The notes under the pieces: generated by a model
Seen by the model: only the letters and a program-made list of their open reading frames with translations
The model's database searches: none
Told to the model about the DNA's origin: nothing
Source: Albitalea sp966211955
Lineage (GTDB): Bacteria; Pseudomonadota; Gammaproteobacteria; Burkholderiales; Burkholderiaceae_C
Length of the DNA stretch: 64,000 nucleotides
Direction: 5' to 3'
Assembly: GCA_966211955.1 (NCBI GenBank)
Contig: CBIHOF010000027.1
Location: forward strand, 1 to 64,000
Program-made: the position numbers and the translations under genes
Part shown: positions 7,409-16,989 of the stretch, in pieces
Numbering within the stretch: the stretch's first letter is position 1
Layout: each line of letters starts with the position of its first letter

Positions 7409-10400
7409 TCAGAACGAGTAACGCATCTGCAAGGTGTAGCGGCGTCCGGTGTAGAACGCGCCACGTTCCTTCAGGCCGATGGCCTGCTGCATGTACTGCC
7501 TGTACAGCGCATCGGTGAGGTTCTGCGCTTCGAATGCGACGCTCAGGTCGTCGGTCACCTTGTAGTGGACGCCCAGGTCGAGCTGGCCATAGGCTCCGCC
7601 CCATGTCGGCAACGCGTAGTTCACCGAGTAAGACTGGCCCTTGTTCGGGCTGGCCGGGTTCTGGTCGATGCCGCTGCCGTCCGCCGTGCCGTAGGCGTTG
7701 ATGGCCTGCAGGTACTTCGAACGCCAGCTGTAGGCCAGGCGCATGGACAGCGGGCCCTGGTCGTACAGCAGCGCCAGGTTGAACGCGTTCCTGGACAGGC
7801 CCGTCATGGGCAGGGTGCCGATGGCGTGGCCGTTGGTGTCGCAGCCTGCCAGGTCGCGCGTGAGGTTCGCGTCCACCGTGTCCTTGGGCGTGCACCACTC
7901 GCTCGTCACCGGTTCGTACATGCTCATGTGGCTGTCGATGTAGGTGTAGTTGCCCGACAGCCCGAAGCCCGAGAGCCAGCCCGGCAGCTTGTCGAAATAC
8001 TGCTGGTAGCCCACCTCGATGCCGCGTGCCCGGCCCTTCGCGCCGTTGACCGGCGCGGTGATGGCGAAGTCGTGCGCCTGGCCGCTCGAATCGGTGAGCG
8101 TGTAGCTCTTCGTGCGGCCGATGATGATGTCCTTGAGCTGCTTGTCGAACACCGCCACCGTGAACGAGCTGCTGCGCCCGAAGTAGTACTCCGCTGTCAC
8201 GTCGAGGTTGTCCGACGTGGTCGGCTTGAGCATCGGATTGCCGCGCGCGGTGCCGGCATAGGTGATCGAGTCGAGTACCGTGACGTCGTTTCCTGACGCG
8301 TCCTTTTCCGTGTGCGTGTGCGGCGTCTGGCTCAGGGTCGTATAGGCCTGCATCTGGTAGAACTCCGGCCGCGTCATCCCCTTGGACGCAGCGAAGCGGA
8401 ATTGCAGATCCTTGCTGGCCTTCATCTTGAGGTTCAGGCTGGGCAGCGTGTTGGTGTAGCTGTTGTTGAATTCCTGCTGGCCGGACTGCGCTGCAATCGT
8501 CGGAACGCCAGGCTGCGCATCTGGCGGAGTGAACAGCGTGTAGCCGACCGCACCGGACCTGGTGTGCACCACCCGCAAGCCCGCATTGCCCTCGACCGGA
8601 AAGGCCCAATCGTCGAAACCAAAACGCAGCTGGCTGTACACCGCCTGCGTGCGTTCGCTCTGCTCGTTCAGTCCCTTGTCGTCACCGTATTTGGCAGGGA
8701 CCCACGCCGAGCCGCACGGGTTCGTCTTGCAGACCACGTTGGTGTAGCCGTGGAGCTTGAGGAAGCCCTGGTCGTTCACCAGTGACATGTTGGGCACGAC
8801 GACCGCCGCCGGCATCGGCACCTTGCCGTTGAAGAAGTTGTCGAAGGTGTGCAGGCTGTTGTCCCCGGCAAAGCGCGGGTCGCCCATCCAGGCGAGGCCG
8901 CTCAGCGGCTGCCAGGAGTTGCCGACCGCCCAGGGCTGGGTGATCTGGGCCCAGTCGGAGTCGTGCGTCGAGCGGGTGTCCGCGTGCCGCTCGGTCAGGC
9001 GGACACCGAAGCGCAGGTCGTTGAGCACGGGATGCTCGAAGTTGTACGTGGCGTCGCCACGCCACGCCTTCTCGGTGGCCTCCGCGTGGTCGCGGTGTTC
9101 CTGCGCGAAGCCCCAGTAGTAGTTCGCCGGGTCCGCCAGGTAGGCGCGGTCCGAGGCGTCGAAGGTGAAGCTCGCGGGTGAGGTGCGCAGGTCCACCGTC
9201 TGCTTTGGAATCCAGCCGCCGGTGCCCACCGTGTAGTCGGTGCCGTCGGAGAGGGCCTTGATGTACTGCAGGTCCGAGCTGAAGGACCAGCGCGGCGACG
9301 CGTTCCACGCCACGTTCCAGGAGAAGTCGCGCGTGTCGGCCGTGCGGCTAGCGAAGCGCGAGTCGGTGCCGAAGCCGATGCCGCCGACGCCTGGCTTGTC
9401 GGGGGCGATGTCCTGCCCACGCAGCGTTCCTGTCAGCAGGGCGCCGTTGCCGTCGAAGGTGGCGCCGGGGTCGAGCGTCGCCTTGCTCGGGTCGGTGGCC
9501 AGGAAGAACGCATGCTCGGTCGTTTCCATCGTGTACTTCGACCTGAAGTACGTGAGCGAGGAAGAGACGTCGTTCTTGCGCCATTGGAGCGCGGCGTACT
9601 GGCCGTCGCGAGTGCGGTCGAAGTCGTTGGAGGTCCAGCTGCCGCCCGGGGAAACCCAGCGCAGTTCGCCACTGTTGTCGCCCACGACGGCATTGGTGCG
9701 CGGAACGTATGGCGAGACCTGCATGCCGTCGCTGTGCGTGGCGATCTTCGAGTGCGCGATGTCCACCAGGGCGCCGAACTTGCCAAGCTCGGTGTCCCAG
9801 GTGTTCGACACCAGCCCGGAGAACGACGGCTCGGCCTTGCCGCCGCGCAGCGTCGAGCGTGAGGCCTCCACCGACAACGCGCCCTTCAAGCCCTTGAAGT
9901 CGAAAGGCAGGGCGGTGCGCAGGTTCACCAGGCCACCGACCGCACCCTCGATCTGCCAGGCGGACGGGTTCTTGTAGACGTCCACGCCCGACATCAGCTC
10001 CGGCGGCACGTCCTCGAAGCTCAACGCGCGTCCGCCATTGGCCGAGAACGAGTCGCGGCCGTTGAGCTCGGAGCGCACATAGCTCAGACCGCGGATCGAC
10101 ACGCCGGTACCTTCTGCGGCGAAGTGCTGGATGCCATCGCCCACGCCCTGCAGCGGATCAGCCCGGTTCAGCGTGCGGTCGATGGTGACGCCCGGGATGC
10201 GCTGCAGCACTTCGGTGACGGACTTGTCGGGCAGCTTGCCGATGTCGTCGGCGACGATCGAATCGACGATCTCGTCGGCGTTCTTCTTGATCGTCTGCGC
10301 GCTCTCGAGGGCCTTGCGCTGGCCGGTGATGACGACGGTCTCGAGCTTCGTCGAGTCCTTCTTTTCATCGTCTTTCTTCTTGCCCGCGGGGGCCGATGCG

Positions 10401-10513
10401 ACCGCCGCAGGCGCCGGTGCCTGCTCTTGCTGCGCCAGTGCGACGCCACAGCACATCAGTGCGGCTTGTGCTGCCGCCGCGGACAGCGCGGTTCTCTTGA
10501 AGTGTCTCCTCAT
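7409..10513 (-). CDS. TonB-dependent outer-membrane receptor 1
   Basis: The product is about 1034 residues from the start chosen here (MRRHFKRT), which parallels the start of receptor 2 (MRQFKRT). A Sec signal peptide (1 to about 27) is followed by an Ala/Pro- and Lys-rich linker. The TonB-box/plug region has ETVVITGQRKALESA, PDKSVTEVLQRIPGV and NLRTALPFDFKG. A long beta-barrel follows, ending in Phe (MRYSF), as outer-membrane barrels do. This is the Caulobacter/Xanthomonas-type glycan receptor class. A copy of the locus-wide regulatory element (10625-10659) reads into it. It is divergent from the halogenase gene. Its ligand is probably a xyloglucan or other plant oligosaccharide, by context only. 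Confidence 0.95.
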   Translation of the reverse strand: MRRHFKRTALSAAAAQAALMCCGVALAQQEQAPAPAAVASAPAGKKKDDEKKDSTKLETVVITGQRKALESAQTIKKNADEIVDSIVADDIGKLPDKSVTEVLQRIPGVTIDRTLNRADPLQGVGDGIQHFAAEGTGVSIRGLSYVRSELNGRDSFSANGGRALSFEDVPPELMSGVDVYKNPSAWQIEGAVGGLVNLRTALPFDFKGLKGALSVEASRSTLRGGKAEPSFSGLVSNTWDTELGKFGALVDIAHSKIATHSDGMQVSPYVPRTNAVVGDNSGELRWVSPGGSWTSNDFDRTRDGQYAALQWRKNDVSSSLTYFRSKYTMETTEHAFFLATDPSKATLDPGATFDGNGALLTGTLRGQDIAPDKPGVGGIGFGTDSRFASRTADTRDFSWNVAWNASPRWSFSSDLQYIKALSDGTDYTVGTGGWIPKQTVDLRTSPASFTFDASDRAYLADPANYYWGFAQEHRDHAEATEKAWRGDATYNFEHPVLNDLRFGVRLTERHADTRSTHDSDWAQITQPWAVGNSWQPLSGLAWMGDPRFAGDNSLHTFDNFFNGKVPMPAAVVVPNMSLVNDQGFLKLHGYTNVVCKTNPCGSAWVPAKYGDDKGLNEQSERTQAVYSQLRFGFDDWAFPVEGNAGLRVVHTRSGAVGYTLFTPPDAQPGVPTIAAQSGQQEFNNSYTNTLPSLNLKMKASKDLQFRFAASKGMTRPEFYQMQAYTTLSQTPHTHTEKDASGNDVTVLDSITYAGTARGNPMLKPTTSDNLDVTAEYYFGRSSSFTVAVFDKQLKDIIIGRTKSYTLTDSSGQAHDFAITAPVNGAKGRARGIEVGYQQYFDKLPGWLSGFGLSGNYTYIDSHMSMYEPVTSEWCTPKDTVDANLTRDLAGCDTNGHAIGTLPMTGLSRNAFNLALLYDQGPLSMRLAYSWRSKYLQAINAYGTADGSGIDQNPASPNKGQSYSVNYALPTWGGAYGQLDLGVHYKVTDDLSVAFEAQNLTDALYRQYMQQAIGLKERGAFYTGRRYTLQMRYSF

Positions 10514-10541
10514 TCTGTGGTCCTCTATCAAGTCGGTTTAC

Positions 10542-10551
10542 GGGGGGGGGG
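10542..10551. repeat. G10/C10 homopolymer in the receptor 1 leader
   Basis: Ten consecutive G on the plus strand (C10 in the receptor mRNA) lie 29 bases before the receptor start codon, between its regulatory element and its coding region. Such tracts in outer-membrane receptor leaders can vary in length by slipped-strand pairing. Confidence 0.8.
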
Positions 10552-10624
10552 CGGCGCCGAGGCCGCGGGGATCAACCGGAAGCGATGAAGATGAACAGCA
10601 CTTTCAATCTGGGCGAGAGATTCA

Positions 10625-10659
10625 TTTGTTCGCCGTACGAAAGAAATCGGCATAAACAC
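10625..10659 (-). promoter_or_regulatory. Xyloglucan-regulon element A (receptor 1)
   Basis: Read toward receptor 1: GTGTTTAT-N19-CGAACAAA, with the middle GCCGATTTCTTTCG. It is the only copy with 19 instead of 23 spacer bases, so its half-sites TTCTTTCG and CGAACAAA are five bases apart. It is about 110 bases from the receptor start. The halogenase starts 85 bases away on the other side and could share it. Confidence 0.75.
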
Positions 10660-10744
10660 CTAAGTGCCATCTGATAAGGCGGGCGCAGACTCGAGTCTGG
10701 AAACGGGAAGCAAGTCGTGCATCAGCGCATGACTGGTGTTGCAC

Positions 10745-12262
10745 ATGAACGAGAGATCCATCCGCAAGATCGTGATCGTCGGCGGCGGAACCGCCGGCTG
10801 GATGGCAGCTGCGCCGCTCGCGCAGATGCTCCTCGGGCACGCCGGCCACCCTTGCGAGATCGTGCTGGTCGAGTCGCCCGAGATCGGCACGATCGGCGTG
10901 GGCGAGGCCACGCTGCCGACGATTCGCTACTTCAACCAGCTCCTGGGCCTGGACAACGTCGACTTCATCAAGAGGACGCAAGCGAGCTTCAAGCTCGGCA
11001 TCGAGTTCAAGGACTGGGGGCATCTCGGCCATCGCTTCTTCCACGGCTTTGGCGGCTTCGGGCCGGCCATCCACAACCGCTCGTCGTTCAACTTCTGGCT
11101 GCGCCTGGCGAAGGCCGGCGACATGCCCTCGTACGAGGAGTGGTCCACCGCCACCGTGATGGCGCGGCAGAACCGCTTCGCCCCGCCCGCGGGTGATCAA
11201 CCCTCGGCGTCCAACGCCTACTCGTACGCCTTCCACTTCGATGCGGGGCTGTATGCCGCCTACTTGCGCCACTACGCGATGCAGCGCGGAACCAAGCGCA
11301 TCGAGGGCACGATCGTCGACGTCGAACTGCGTCCGGAAGACGGCTTCGTCGCCGCGTTGAAGCTTCGCGACGGCCGGCGCATCGACGGCGACCTGTTCGT
11401 CGACTGTTCAGGGTTTCGCGCGCTGCTGATCGGCGACGCGATGAAGTCGCCCTACGAGGACTGGAGCAGTTGGCTGCCCTGCAACAGCGCCCAGGCCGTG
11501 CCCTGTGCACGCATCGACCCGCTTACGCCATACACGACCTCCACCGCACGCACCGCGGGGTGGCAATGGCGCATCCCGCTTCAGCACCGCACGGGCAACG
11601 GACACGTCTATTGCAGCGGCTTCACCAGCGATGAACAGGCTGCACAGGTGCTGCTCGACAGCCTCGACGGCCAGGCACTCGACTCGCCACGCCAGCTGCG
11701 CTTCACCACCGGCCTCAGACGTGCGGCCTGGGTGAAGAACGTGGTGGCGGTGGGATTGTCCTCGGGCTTCCTCGAGCCACTGGAGTCCACCAGCATCCAG
11801 CTCATCATGGACGGCATCGGCCGACTGGTCGAGCTGATGCCCGATCGTGATTTCCGGCCGGGGTTGGCGGCGGAGTTCAACCGCAGGATGGCCAGGCAGT
11901 ACGAGTCGATCCGCGACTTCATCGTCTTGCACTACAAGCTCACGCAGCGCACCGATTCCGAGTTCTGGCGCCACTGCGCGGCCATGCCCATCCCCGACAC
12001 GCTGCAGCACCAGATCGAGCTGTTCCGCGACAGCGGCCGCGTGATCATCCTGGACCCCGACAGCTTCGCCGAAGCGTCGTGGATCTCCATGATGTACGGC
12101 CTGGGACTGGTGCCGCGGACGCAGGAGCCGTTCGTCGGTCTCGTGGACGAGAAGGCGCTGCGCACGCACTTCATGAAGCTGCACCAGGCGATCGCCGGCA
12201 CCGTCGCGTCCATGCCGCAGCACGCCGCCTTCATCGATCGCTACGCGAGGGCGCCCGCCTAG
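10745..12262 (+). CDS. Flavin-dependent tryptophan-halogenase family protein
   Basis: The 505-residue product shows the family motifs: FAD-binding GGGTAGW (13-19), the catalytic lysine (SFKLGIEF, Lys83), the WxWxIP signature (GWQWRIPL, about 272-279) and the glutamate region FLEPLESTS (about 342-350). These enzymes use FADH2, O2 and halide to halogenate electron-rich aromatics, needing a separate flavin reductase, which is not seen here. Homologues beside TonB receptors are known in Xanthomonas and Caulobacter, and some halogenate free indoles. The true role in glycan loci is unsettled. The start is the ATG at 10745; a GTG three codons earlier is possible. The adjacent exporter genes may handle its product. 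Confidence 0.9.
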   Translation: MNERSIRKIVIVGGGTAGWMAAAPLAQMLLGHAGHPCEIVLVESPEIGTIGVGEATLPTIRYFNQLLGLDNVDFIKRTQASFKLGIEFKDWGHLGHRFFHGFGGFGPAIHNRSSFNFWLRLAKAGDMPSYEEWSTATVMARQNRFAPPAGDQPSASNAYSYAFHFDAGLYAAYLRHYAMQRGTKRIEGTIVDVELRPEDGFVAALKLRDGRRIDGDLFVDCSGFRALLIGDAMKSPYEDWSSWLPCNSAQAVPCARIDPLTPYTTSTARTAGWQWRIPLQHRTGNGHVYCSGFTSDEQAAQVLLDSLDGQALDSPRQLRFTTGLRRAAWVKNVVAVGLSSGFLEPLESTSIQLIMDGIGRLVELMPDRDFRPGLAAEFNRRMARQYESIRDFIVLHYKLTQRTDSEFWRHCAAMPIPDTLQHQIELFRDSGRVIILDPDSFAEASWISMMYGLGLVPRTQEPFVGLVDEKALRTHFMKLHQAIAGTVASMPQHAAFIDRYARAPA

Positions 12263-12379
12263 TCGCGGCCTGCGTCGAGGCGGATCGAGCGTGTGCGTCC
12301 GCTCGCCTGCACGGCATGGCACGCAGCTCAAGGACCACAGTCGGACTTCAAGAAGAACAGAGATGGGGAGGAGACATCA

Positions 12380-13522
12380 ATGAACAAGAGGAAGGCCATG
12401 GCGTGGGTGCGGCGCCTGCGCTGGTGGATCGTGGTCGGGCTCGCCATCCTCGGGTGGCAGGTCTGGAGTCGCGCCACTGTCGTGCCGCCACCGCCACCTG
12501 CGACGGGCGAGGTGAAGCGGGTGGACATCGTGCAGACGGTGCAGGCCGCGGGCACCTTGCAAGCCCGCACGCGCGTGGACGTTGGTGCGCAGATCGGTGG
12601 CCAGGTCAAGGACATCCCGGTCGTCCTGGGCCAGGCGGTCAAGAAGGGCGACCTGCTGGTGCTGATCGACCCCGAACTCGCCCAAAGCGAGGTGGCGCGT
12701 GCCGAGGCCTCGCTCGCGCAGCAGCGTGCGCAGCTGGACGCGCGCCGCATCGACCTGGCTGCCGCCCAGCGCGAGGCCGAGCGGCAGCGCCGCCTGCTCG
12801 TGGGTGAGGCCACCGCGGCCAACGAAGCAGAGAAGGCCGAGAACGACGTCGCCAAGCTCGAAGCCGACGTGCGCGGCCAGGCGGCCAACCTCGCGCAGCT
12901 GCAGGCCCAGCTCGACCGCAGCAAGGTCAACCTCGCGTACACCCGCATCACGGCGCCCATGGATGGCGTGGTGGTCAACATTCCAGTGCAGGTCGGCCAG
13001 ACGGTGATCGCGGTGCAGATCACGCCGGTGATGGTCACGGTTGCGGACCTCGACACGATCACCGTGCGCACCAAGGTGCCCGAGGCCGACGTGCAATTGC
13101 TCAAGCCCGGCCAGAAGGCCAGCTTTGCCACGCTGTCGGGTGACGGCCGGCGCTACGACGGGCGGCTGCGCGTGATCCAGCCCATTCCCGAGCGCGCCGG
13201 CAATGCCGTCTTCTACAACGCGCTGTTCGAGGTGGACAACCGCGACCGCAAGCTCTTCGCCGACATGACCGTGCAGGTCGACATCGAGACCGGCGAAGCG
13301 CGGCAGGTGCTGGCCGTGCCGGTCGTGGCGCTCGGAGAGCGCGGGCGGGACGGCAGCTTTGCGGTCGAAGTCATCGGCCGCGACGGCAAGAACGCCACGC
13401 GCAAGATCCGCACCGGCCTGCACGACGCTGCCAATGTGCAGGTGCTGTCGGGCCTGGAGGCCGGGGAGAAGGTCTTGCTCGCGCCGCCACCGGGAATGCC
13501 TGCCGGCGTCCCGTCGACCTGA
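12380..13522 (+). CDS. macA: MacA-type periplasmic adaptor
   Basis: The start at 12380 follows a strong GGGGAGGAG. The 380-residue product has an N-terminal membrane anchor (about 13-30) and a lipoyl/barrel-sandwich region (ARTRVDVGAQIGGQV). A long coiled-coil hairpin (about 95-185, rich in Ala, Arg, Gln, Glu) follows, with second lipoyl half ITAPMDGVVVNIPVQVGQTV and a beta-barrel/membrane-proximal domain (ALGERGRDGSF). It bridges the MacB pump to an outer-membrane channel. It begins a macA-macB-NodT operon with gaps of 2 and -4 bases. The cargo is unknown; the upstream halogenase, 117 bases away on the same strand, is a possible link. Confidence 0.92.
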   Translation: MNKRKAMAWVRRLRWWIVVGLAILGWQVWSRATVVPPPPPATGEVKRVDIVQTVQAAGTLQARTRVDVGAQIGGQVKDIPVVLGQAVKKGDLLVLIDPELAQSEVARAEASLAQQRAQLDARRIDLAAAQREAERQRRLLVGEATAANEAEKAENDVAKLEADVRGQAANLAQLQAQLDRSKVNLAYTRITAPMDGVVVNIPVQVGQTVIAVQITPVMVTVADLDTITVRTKVPEADVQLLKPGQKASFATLSGDGRRYDGRLRVIQPIPERAGNAVFYNALFEVDNRDRKLFADMTVQVDIETGEARQVLAVPVVALGERGRDGSFAVEVIGRDGKNATRKIRTGLHDAANVQVLSGLEAGEKVLLAPPPGMPAGVPST

Positions 13523-13524
13523 CG

Positions 13525-15498
13525 ATGGCGCTGATCGAGCTGCACGAGGTCGAGCGGCACTACCGGCTCGGCGACAACGACGTGGCGGCGCTGGCGGGCG
13601 CGAGCCTGCGCATCGAGGCCGGCGAATACGTGGCGATCATCGGCCAGTCGGGCTCGGGCAAGAGCACGCTGATGAACGTGCTCGGCTGCCTGGACAAGCC
13701 GACGTCCGGCCACTATCGAATCGCCGGCCGCGACACGGGTGCCTTGCAGCCGGACGAACTCGCGGCGCTGCGACGCGAGCACTTCGGCTTCATCTTCCAG
13801 CGCTACCACCTGCTCGGCCACCTCGATGCCTGCGCCAACGCCGCGCTGCCTGCGGTGTACACCGGCGAGGGCATGCACTCGCGGCGGGCGCGCGCGCGTG
13901 CCTTGCTCGTGCGCCTGGGCCTGGCCGACCGGCTGGATCACAAGCCCACCGAGCTGAGCGGCGGCCAGCAGCAGCGCGTGAGCGTCGCACGTGCCCTGAT
14001 GAACGGCGGCCAGGTCATCCTCGCCGACGAGCCCACCGGCGCGCTCGACTCGGCCAGCGGCGCCGAGATGCTGCGCCTGCTGGGCGAGCTGAACGCGCGC
14101 GGGCACACGGTGATCATCGTGACCCACGACGCGAGCGTGGCGGCGCAGGCGCACCGCGTGATCGCGATGAAGGACGGGCGTATCGTCAGCGACCCCGGCA
14201 CACCCGCCGGCCACGTGGGCGCGGCGTTCGACGCGACGCCGCCGAAGCAGGGCGGCCGCCTGCAGCGTGCCGCAGTGCAATGGCGCGAGGCCGTGCAGAC
14301 GGCCTGGGCCGCGCTGCGCGCCAGTCGTCTGCGCAGTGCACTGTCGATGCTCGGCATCAGCATCGGCATCGCCTCGGTGGTGTCGATCGTGGCACTGACC
14401 TCGTCGGCCAGGCGCTCGATCGAATCCGACGTGGCCAGCTTCATGTCGGGCCGCATTGCCGTGTGGCGCGGCAATGCCGGCCTGCCGCCGGGCAGCCAGC
14501 CCAAGGCCTTCCAGCCGGCGGAGATCGACAGCCTGCGCGCCTTGCCCGGTGTCACCGGCGTCAACCTTGACCGGCAGTCGCAGCTGACCGCGCGCCAGGG
14601 CTCGCGCGATTCGCAAGTCACCGCGCGCAGCGCCGGGCCGCAATCGCTTGCGGCACGCAAGCTCAAGATCGTCGCGGGCCGCTACTTCAACGCGCTCGAC
14701 CAGCGTGACGACACCCAGGTCGCCGTGATCGACAAGAAGGCGCGGGACAGCCTCTTCAAGCCGGGCGAGTCACCCGTCGGCCGCAAGCTGATGCTCATGC
14801 TCGGCGGCATGGCCGATGGTGCCTGGGCCGCACTGCCGGTGACGGTGGTCGGCGTGGTGGACAGCGACACGGCGCTGCTGCCGGGCGCGAGCTGGATCGG
14901 CGAGGTGCTCATTCCCGAAGGCAGCTTCACCCGCAAGATCGACGCGCGCATCGACTATGACCACTTCGACTTGCTGCTCGTTCCCGGCACCTCGCCCGAC
15001 CGCGTGCGCGCGCAGCTCGTGCATCGCCTGCGCGCACTGCACGGCGCCGAAGACTTCTCGACCTGGAACGGCGAAGAGGAATTCCGCAAGTTCACCAACA
15101 TCACGGCCAGCCTGGCGGCGGTGTTTGCAGGCGTCGCCGCCATCGCATTGCTCGTGGGAGGCGTGGGCGTGATGAACATCATGCTGGTCTCGGTGTCCGA
15201 GCGAACGCGCGAGATCGGCATCCGCATGGCCGTCGGTGCGCGGCGCAGCGACATGCTGCTGCAGTTCCTGGTCGAGGCCGTGGTGCTCTGCTGCCTCGGC
15301 GGCCTGGTGGGCGTGGCATTGAGCTGGGTGGCGGCTGCGGCGTTCAACCATGCACAGCACCAGCTGCATGTGTCGGTCAGCTGGGACGCGCTGGTGGTGG
15401 CCTTCGCGGTCTCCAGCGGCGTGGGCCTGCTGTTCGGTACGCTGCCGGCGCGGCGTGCCGCGGCCCTGAGCCCGGTCGATGCCCTGGCCCGCGAATGA
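13525..15498 (+). CDS. macB: MacB-type ABC efflux pump
   Basis: The 657-residue protein fuses an ABC ATPase (about 1-235) to a MacB permease. The ATPase shows Walker A GQSGSGKST, signature LSGGQQQR and Walker B VILADEPTGAL. A first transmembrane helix (about 275-295) is followed by a large periplasmic domain (about 300-530) and three C-terminal helices of the FtsX type (VGGVGVMNIMLVSVSERTRE). It works as a mechanotransmitter dimer with MacA and a TolC-like channel, expelling substrates from the periplasm (known ones are macrolides, lipopeptides, siderophores). The length matches the family. It starts 2 bases after macA and overlaps the next gene by 4. Confidence 0.95.
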   Translation: MALIELHEVERHYRLGDNDVAALAGASLRIEAGEYVAIIGQSGSGKSTLMNVLGCLDKPTSGHYRIAGRDTGALQPDELAALRREHFGFIFQRYHLLGHLDACANAALPAVYTGEGMHSRRARARALLVRLGLADRLDHKPTELSGGQQQRVSVARALMNGGQVILADEPTGALDSASGAEMLRLLGELNARGHTVIIVTHDASVAAQAHRVIAMKDGRIVSDPGTPAGHVGAAFDATPPKQGGRLQRAAVQWREAVQTAWAALRASRLRSALSMLGISIGIASVVSIVALTSSARRSIESDVASFMSGRIAVWRGNAGLPPGSQPKAFQPAEIDSLRALPGVTGVNLDRQSQLTARQGSRDSQVTARSAGPQSLAARKLKIVAGRYFNALDQRDDTQVAVIDKKARDSLFKPGESPVGRKLMLMLGGMADGAWAALPVTVVGVVDSDTALLPGASWIGEVLIPEGSFTRKIDARIDYDHFDLLLVPGTSPDRVRAQLVHRLRALHGAEDFSTWNGEEEFRKFTNITASLAAVFAGVAAIALLVGGVGVMNIMLVSVSERTREIGIRMAVGARRSDMLLQFLVEAVVLCCLGGLVGVALSWVAAAAFNHAQHQLHVSVSWDALVVAFAVSSGVGLLFGTLPARRAAALSPVDALARE

Positions 15499-16901
15499 GG
15501 ATGTCCATGCGTTTCGTGTTGTCGTTGACTCCGTTGCTGGCACTGCTGCTCGTGGCTTGTGCCGGTGCGCCTGCAGAGGCGCCCACGCAGCCTCCGGCGC
15601 CTGCCCACTGGCCATTGGCCGCCGATGCAGGAGATGCCGTCGCCTGGGCGCCACTGCTCGACCCGGCCTTGCTGGCATTGCAGCAGCGCGCGCTCGAGGC
15701 CAACACCGACATCCGCCGCGCCGCACTCGCCTGGAACGCCGAGCAGATCCAGGTGAAGCAGCAGTCGCTGCGCCTCGTGCCGTCGCTCGGCCTCTCATAC
15801 AGCGCCAACCGGCCGCTGCAATCGCGTGGGGCGACAGTCAATGTGGACGGTGTGCTGGTGCCTGTCGGCGACACGGCGCAGTGGACGCACAGCTATGGCG
15901 CCTCGATCGGCGCGTCGTACGAGCCGGACCTGTGGAATCGCCTGGCCCAGCTCGACAACCGGCAGGCGGCACTGGCCGAGGCCGCGCACAGCGACATTGC
16001 CGCGGCGCGCGTGAGCATCGCCAGCCAAGTGGCCGAGAGCTACTGGACGATCGTCGCCAACCAGCGCGTTGCCGCCATCGCCAGTGCCAGGCTCGAGCTG
16101 GCGGAGCGGGCCATACCGCTGGTGACGGCGCGCGTGCGCGAGGGCAAGCTGGTGCCTCTGGAGATCGACAAGGCCGCTGCCTCAGCGCTTGCGGCACGGC
16201 AGCAGCTCGCCGATGCCACGGCCGAGGCGGCGAAGGGGCGGGCAAGCCTTGCGAGATTGCTCGATGCACCGCCGCCCGGCCCCGAGGTGCTCGCCGCAGA
16301 GCTGCCCCTGTCGTTGCCGGCATGGGCGCCGGACGAGCCGGCGCAGGTGCTGGAACGCCGGCCCGACGTGCACCGTGCGCGCCTCGAGGTCGATGCAGCA
16401 CTGGCCGACGCGCGCGCCACGCGCGCGGCCCGGTACCCGCAGCTGAGCTTCAGCGCCGGCATCGGCACGGGCGGCGTGCGGTTCCCGGATTGGCTCGATG
16501 CGCCGCTGCTGTCGCTGGCCTCGAACCTGACGGTGCCGCTCATCGACTGGCGCCGGCTCGACCTGCAGGAGGCACGCTCGCGCAATGCGCTGGACACGGC
16601 GGCCCTGAATCTGCGCGACAAGGTGCACGGCGCGCTGTCCGAGGTGCACGGCCTGATGATCGACCAGCGTCGCATCGCCAACACGCGTGCGGCCGCGGAC
16701 AAGCAGCTGGAACAAACGCGTGAAGCCGAGCGCATCGCCCGGCTGAGGCACGACGTCGGTGCCATCGCATTGGCGGACTTGTTGCAGGCGCGCATTGCGA
16801 GCTCCGAGGCGGAACAGGCCGTCGAGCAGGCTCGGCTGGCCACCGTGCGCAACCGGCTGGCCTTGCTGCGCGCCCTGGCCATCGAGCCGCCGCGTTCGTG
16901 A
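15495..16901 (+). CDS. NodT/TolC-family outer-membrane efflux lipoprotein
   Basis: The 468-residue product has a lipoprotein signal ending LLLVAC (Cys22). Two outer-membrane-efflux repeats follow, each with long helices (DNRQAALAEAAHSDIAAARV; AERIARLRHDVGAIALADL) and conserved WxPLLDPAL and QVLERRPDVHRARLEVDAAL motifs. It forms the trimeric exit duct for the MacAB pump. The start overlaps the macB stop (ATGA), implying translational coupling. The NodT subgroup of lipid-anchored channels is typical of Proteobacteria. Confidence 0.93.
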   Translation: MRMSMRFVLSLTPLLALLLVACAGAPAEAPTQPPAPAHWPLAADAGDAVAWAPLLDPALLALQQRALEANTDIRRAALAWNAEQIQVKQQSLRLVPSLGLSYSANRPLQSRGATVNVDGVLVPVGDTAQWTHSYGASIGASYEPDLWNRLAQLDNRQAALAEAAHSDIAAARVSIASQVAESYWTIVANQRVAAIASARLELAERAIPLVTARVREGKLVPLEIDKAAASALAARQQLADATAEAAKGRASLARLLDAPPPGPEVLAAELPLSLPAWAPDEPAQVLERRPDVHRARLEVDAALADARATRAARYPQLSFSAGIGTGGVRFPDWLDAPLLSLASNLTVPLIDWRRLDLQEARSRNALDTAALNLRDKVHGALSEVHGLMIDQRRIANTRAAADKQLEQTREAERIARLRHDVGAIALADLLQARIASSEAEQAVEQARLATVRNRLALLRALAIEPPRS

Positions 16902-16925
16902 GGGCGCCCCGCACTCGGCGACTCA

Positions 16926-16964
16926 GTGTTTACACTCTTTAAGTTGGTTTGACGGTCGAACTAA
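16926..16964 (+). promoter_or_regulatory. Xyloglucan-regulon element G (esterase/fucose dehydrogenase)
   Basis: GTGTTTAC-N23-CGAACTAA, reading toward the esterase. An extra half-site makes TTGGTTTG-N5-CGAACTAA (16944-16964), close to the perfect copy at 55682. The sequence TAAGAT at its right edge fits a -10 box, which would place the transcription start after the ATG at 16966 and supports translation from 16990. It likely drives three genes to 20614. Confidence 0.75.
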
Positions 16965-16989
16965 GATGCGGCGCCGACCAAAGCCACGC

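Noticed and set aside
10622..11272. Leftward open frame ending in YADFFRTANK opposite the halogenase
   Set aside because: Shadow of the halogenase plus regulatory element A.
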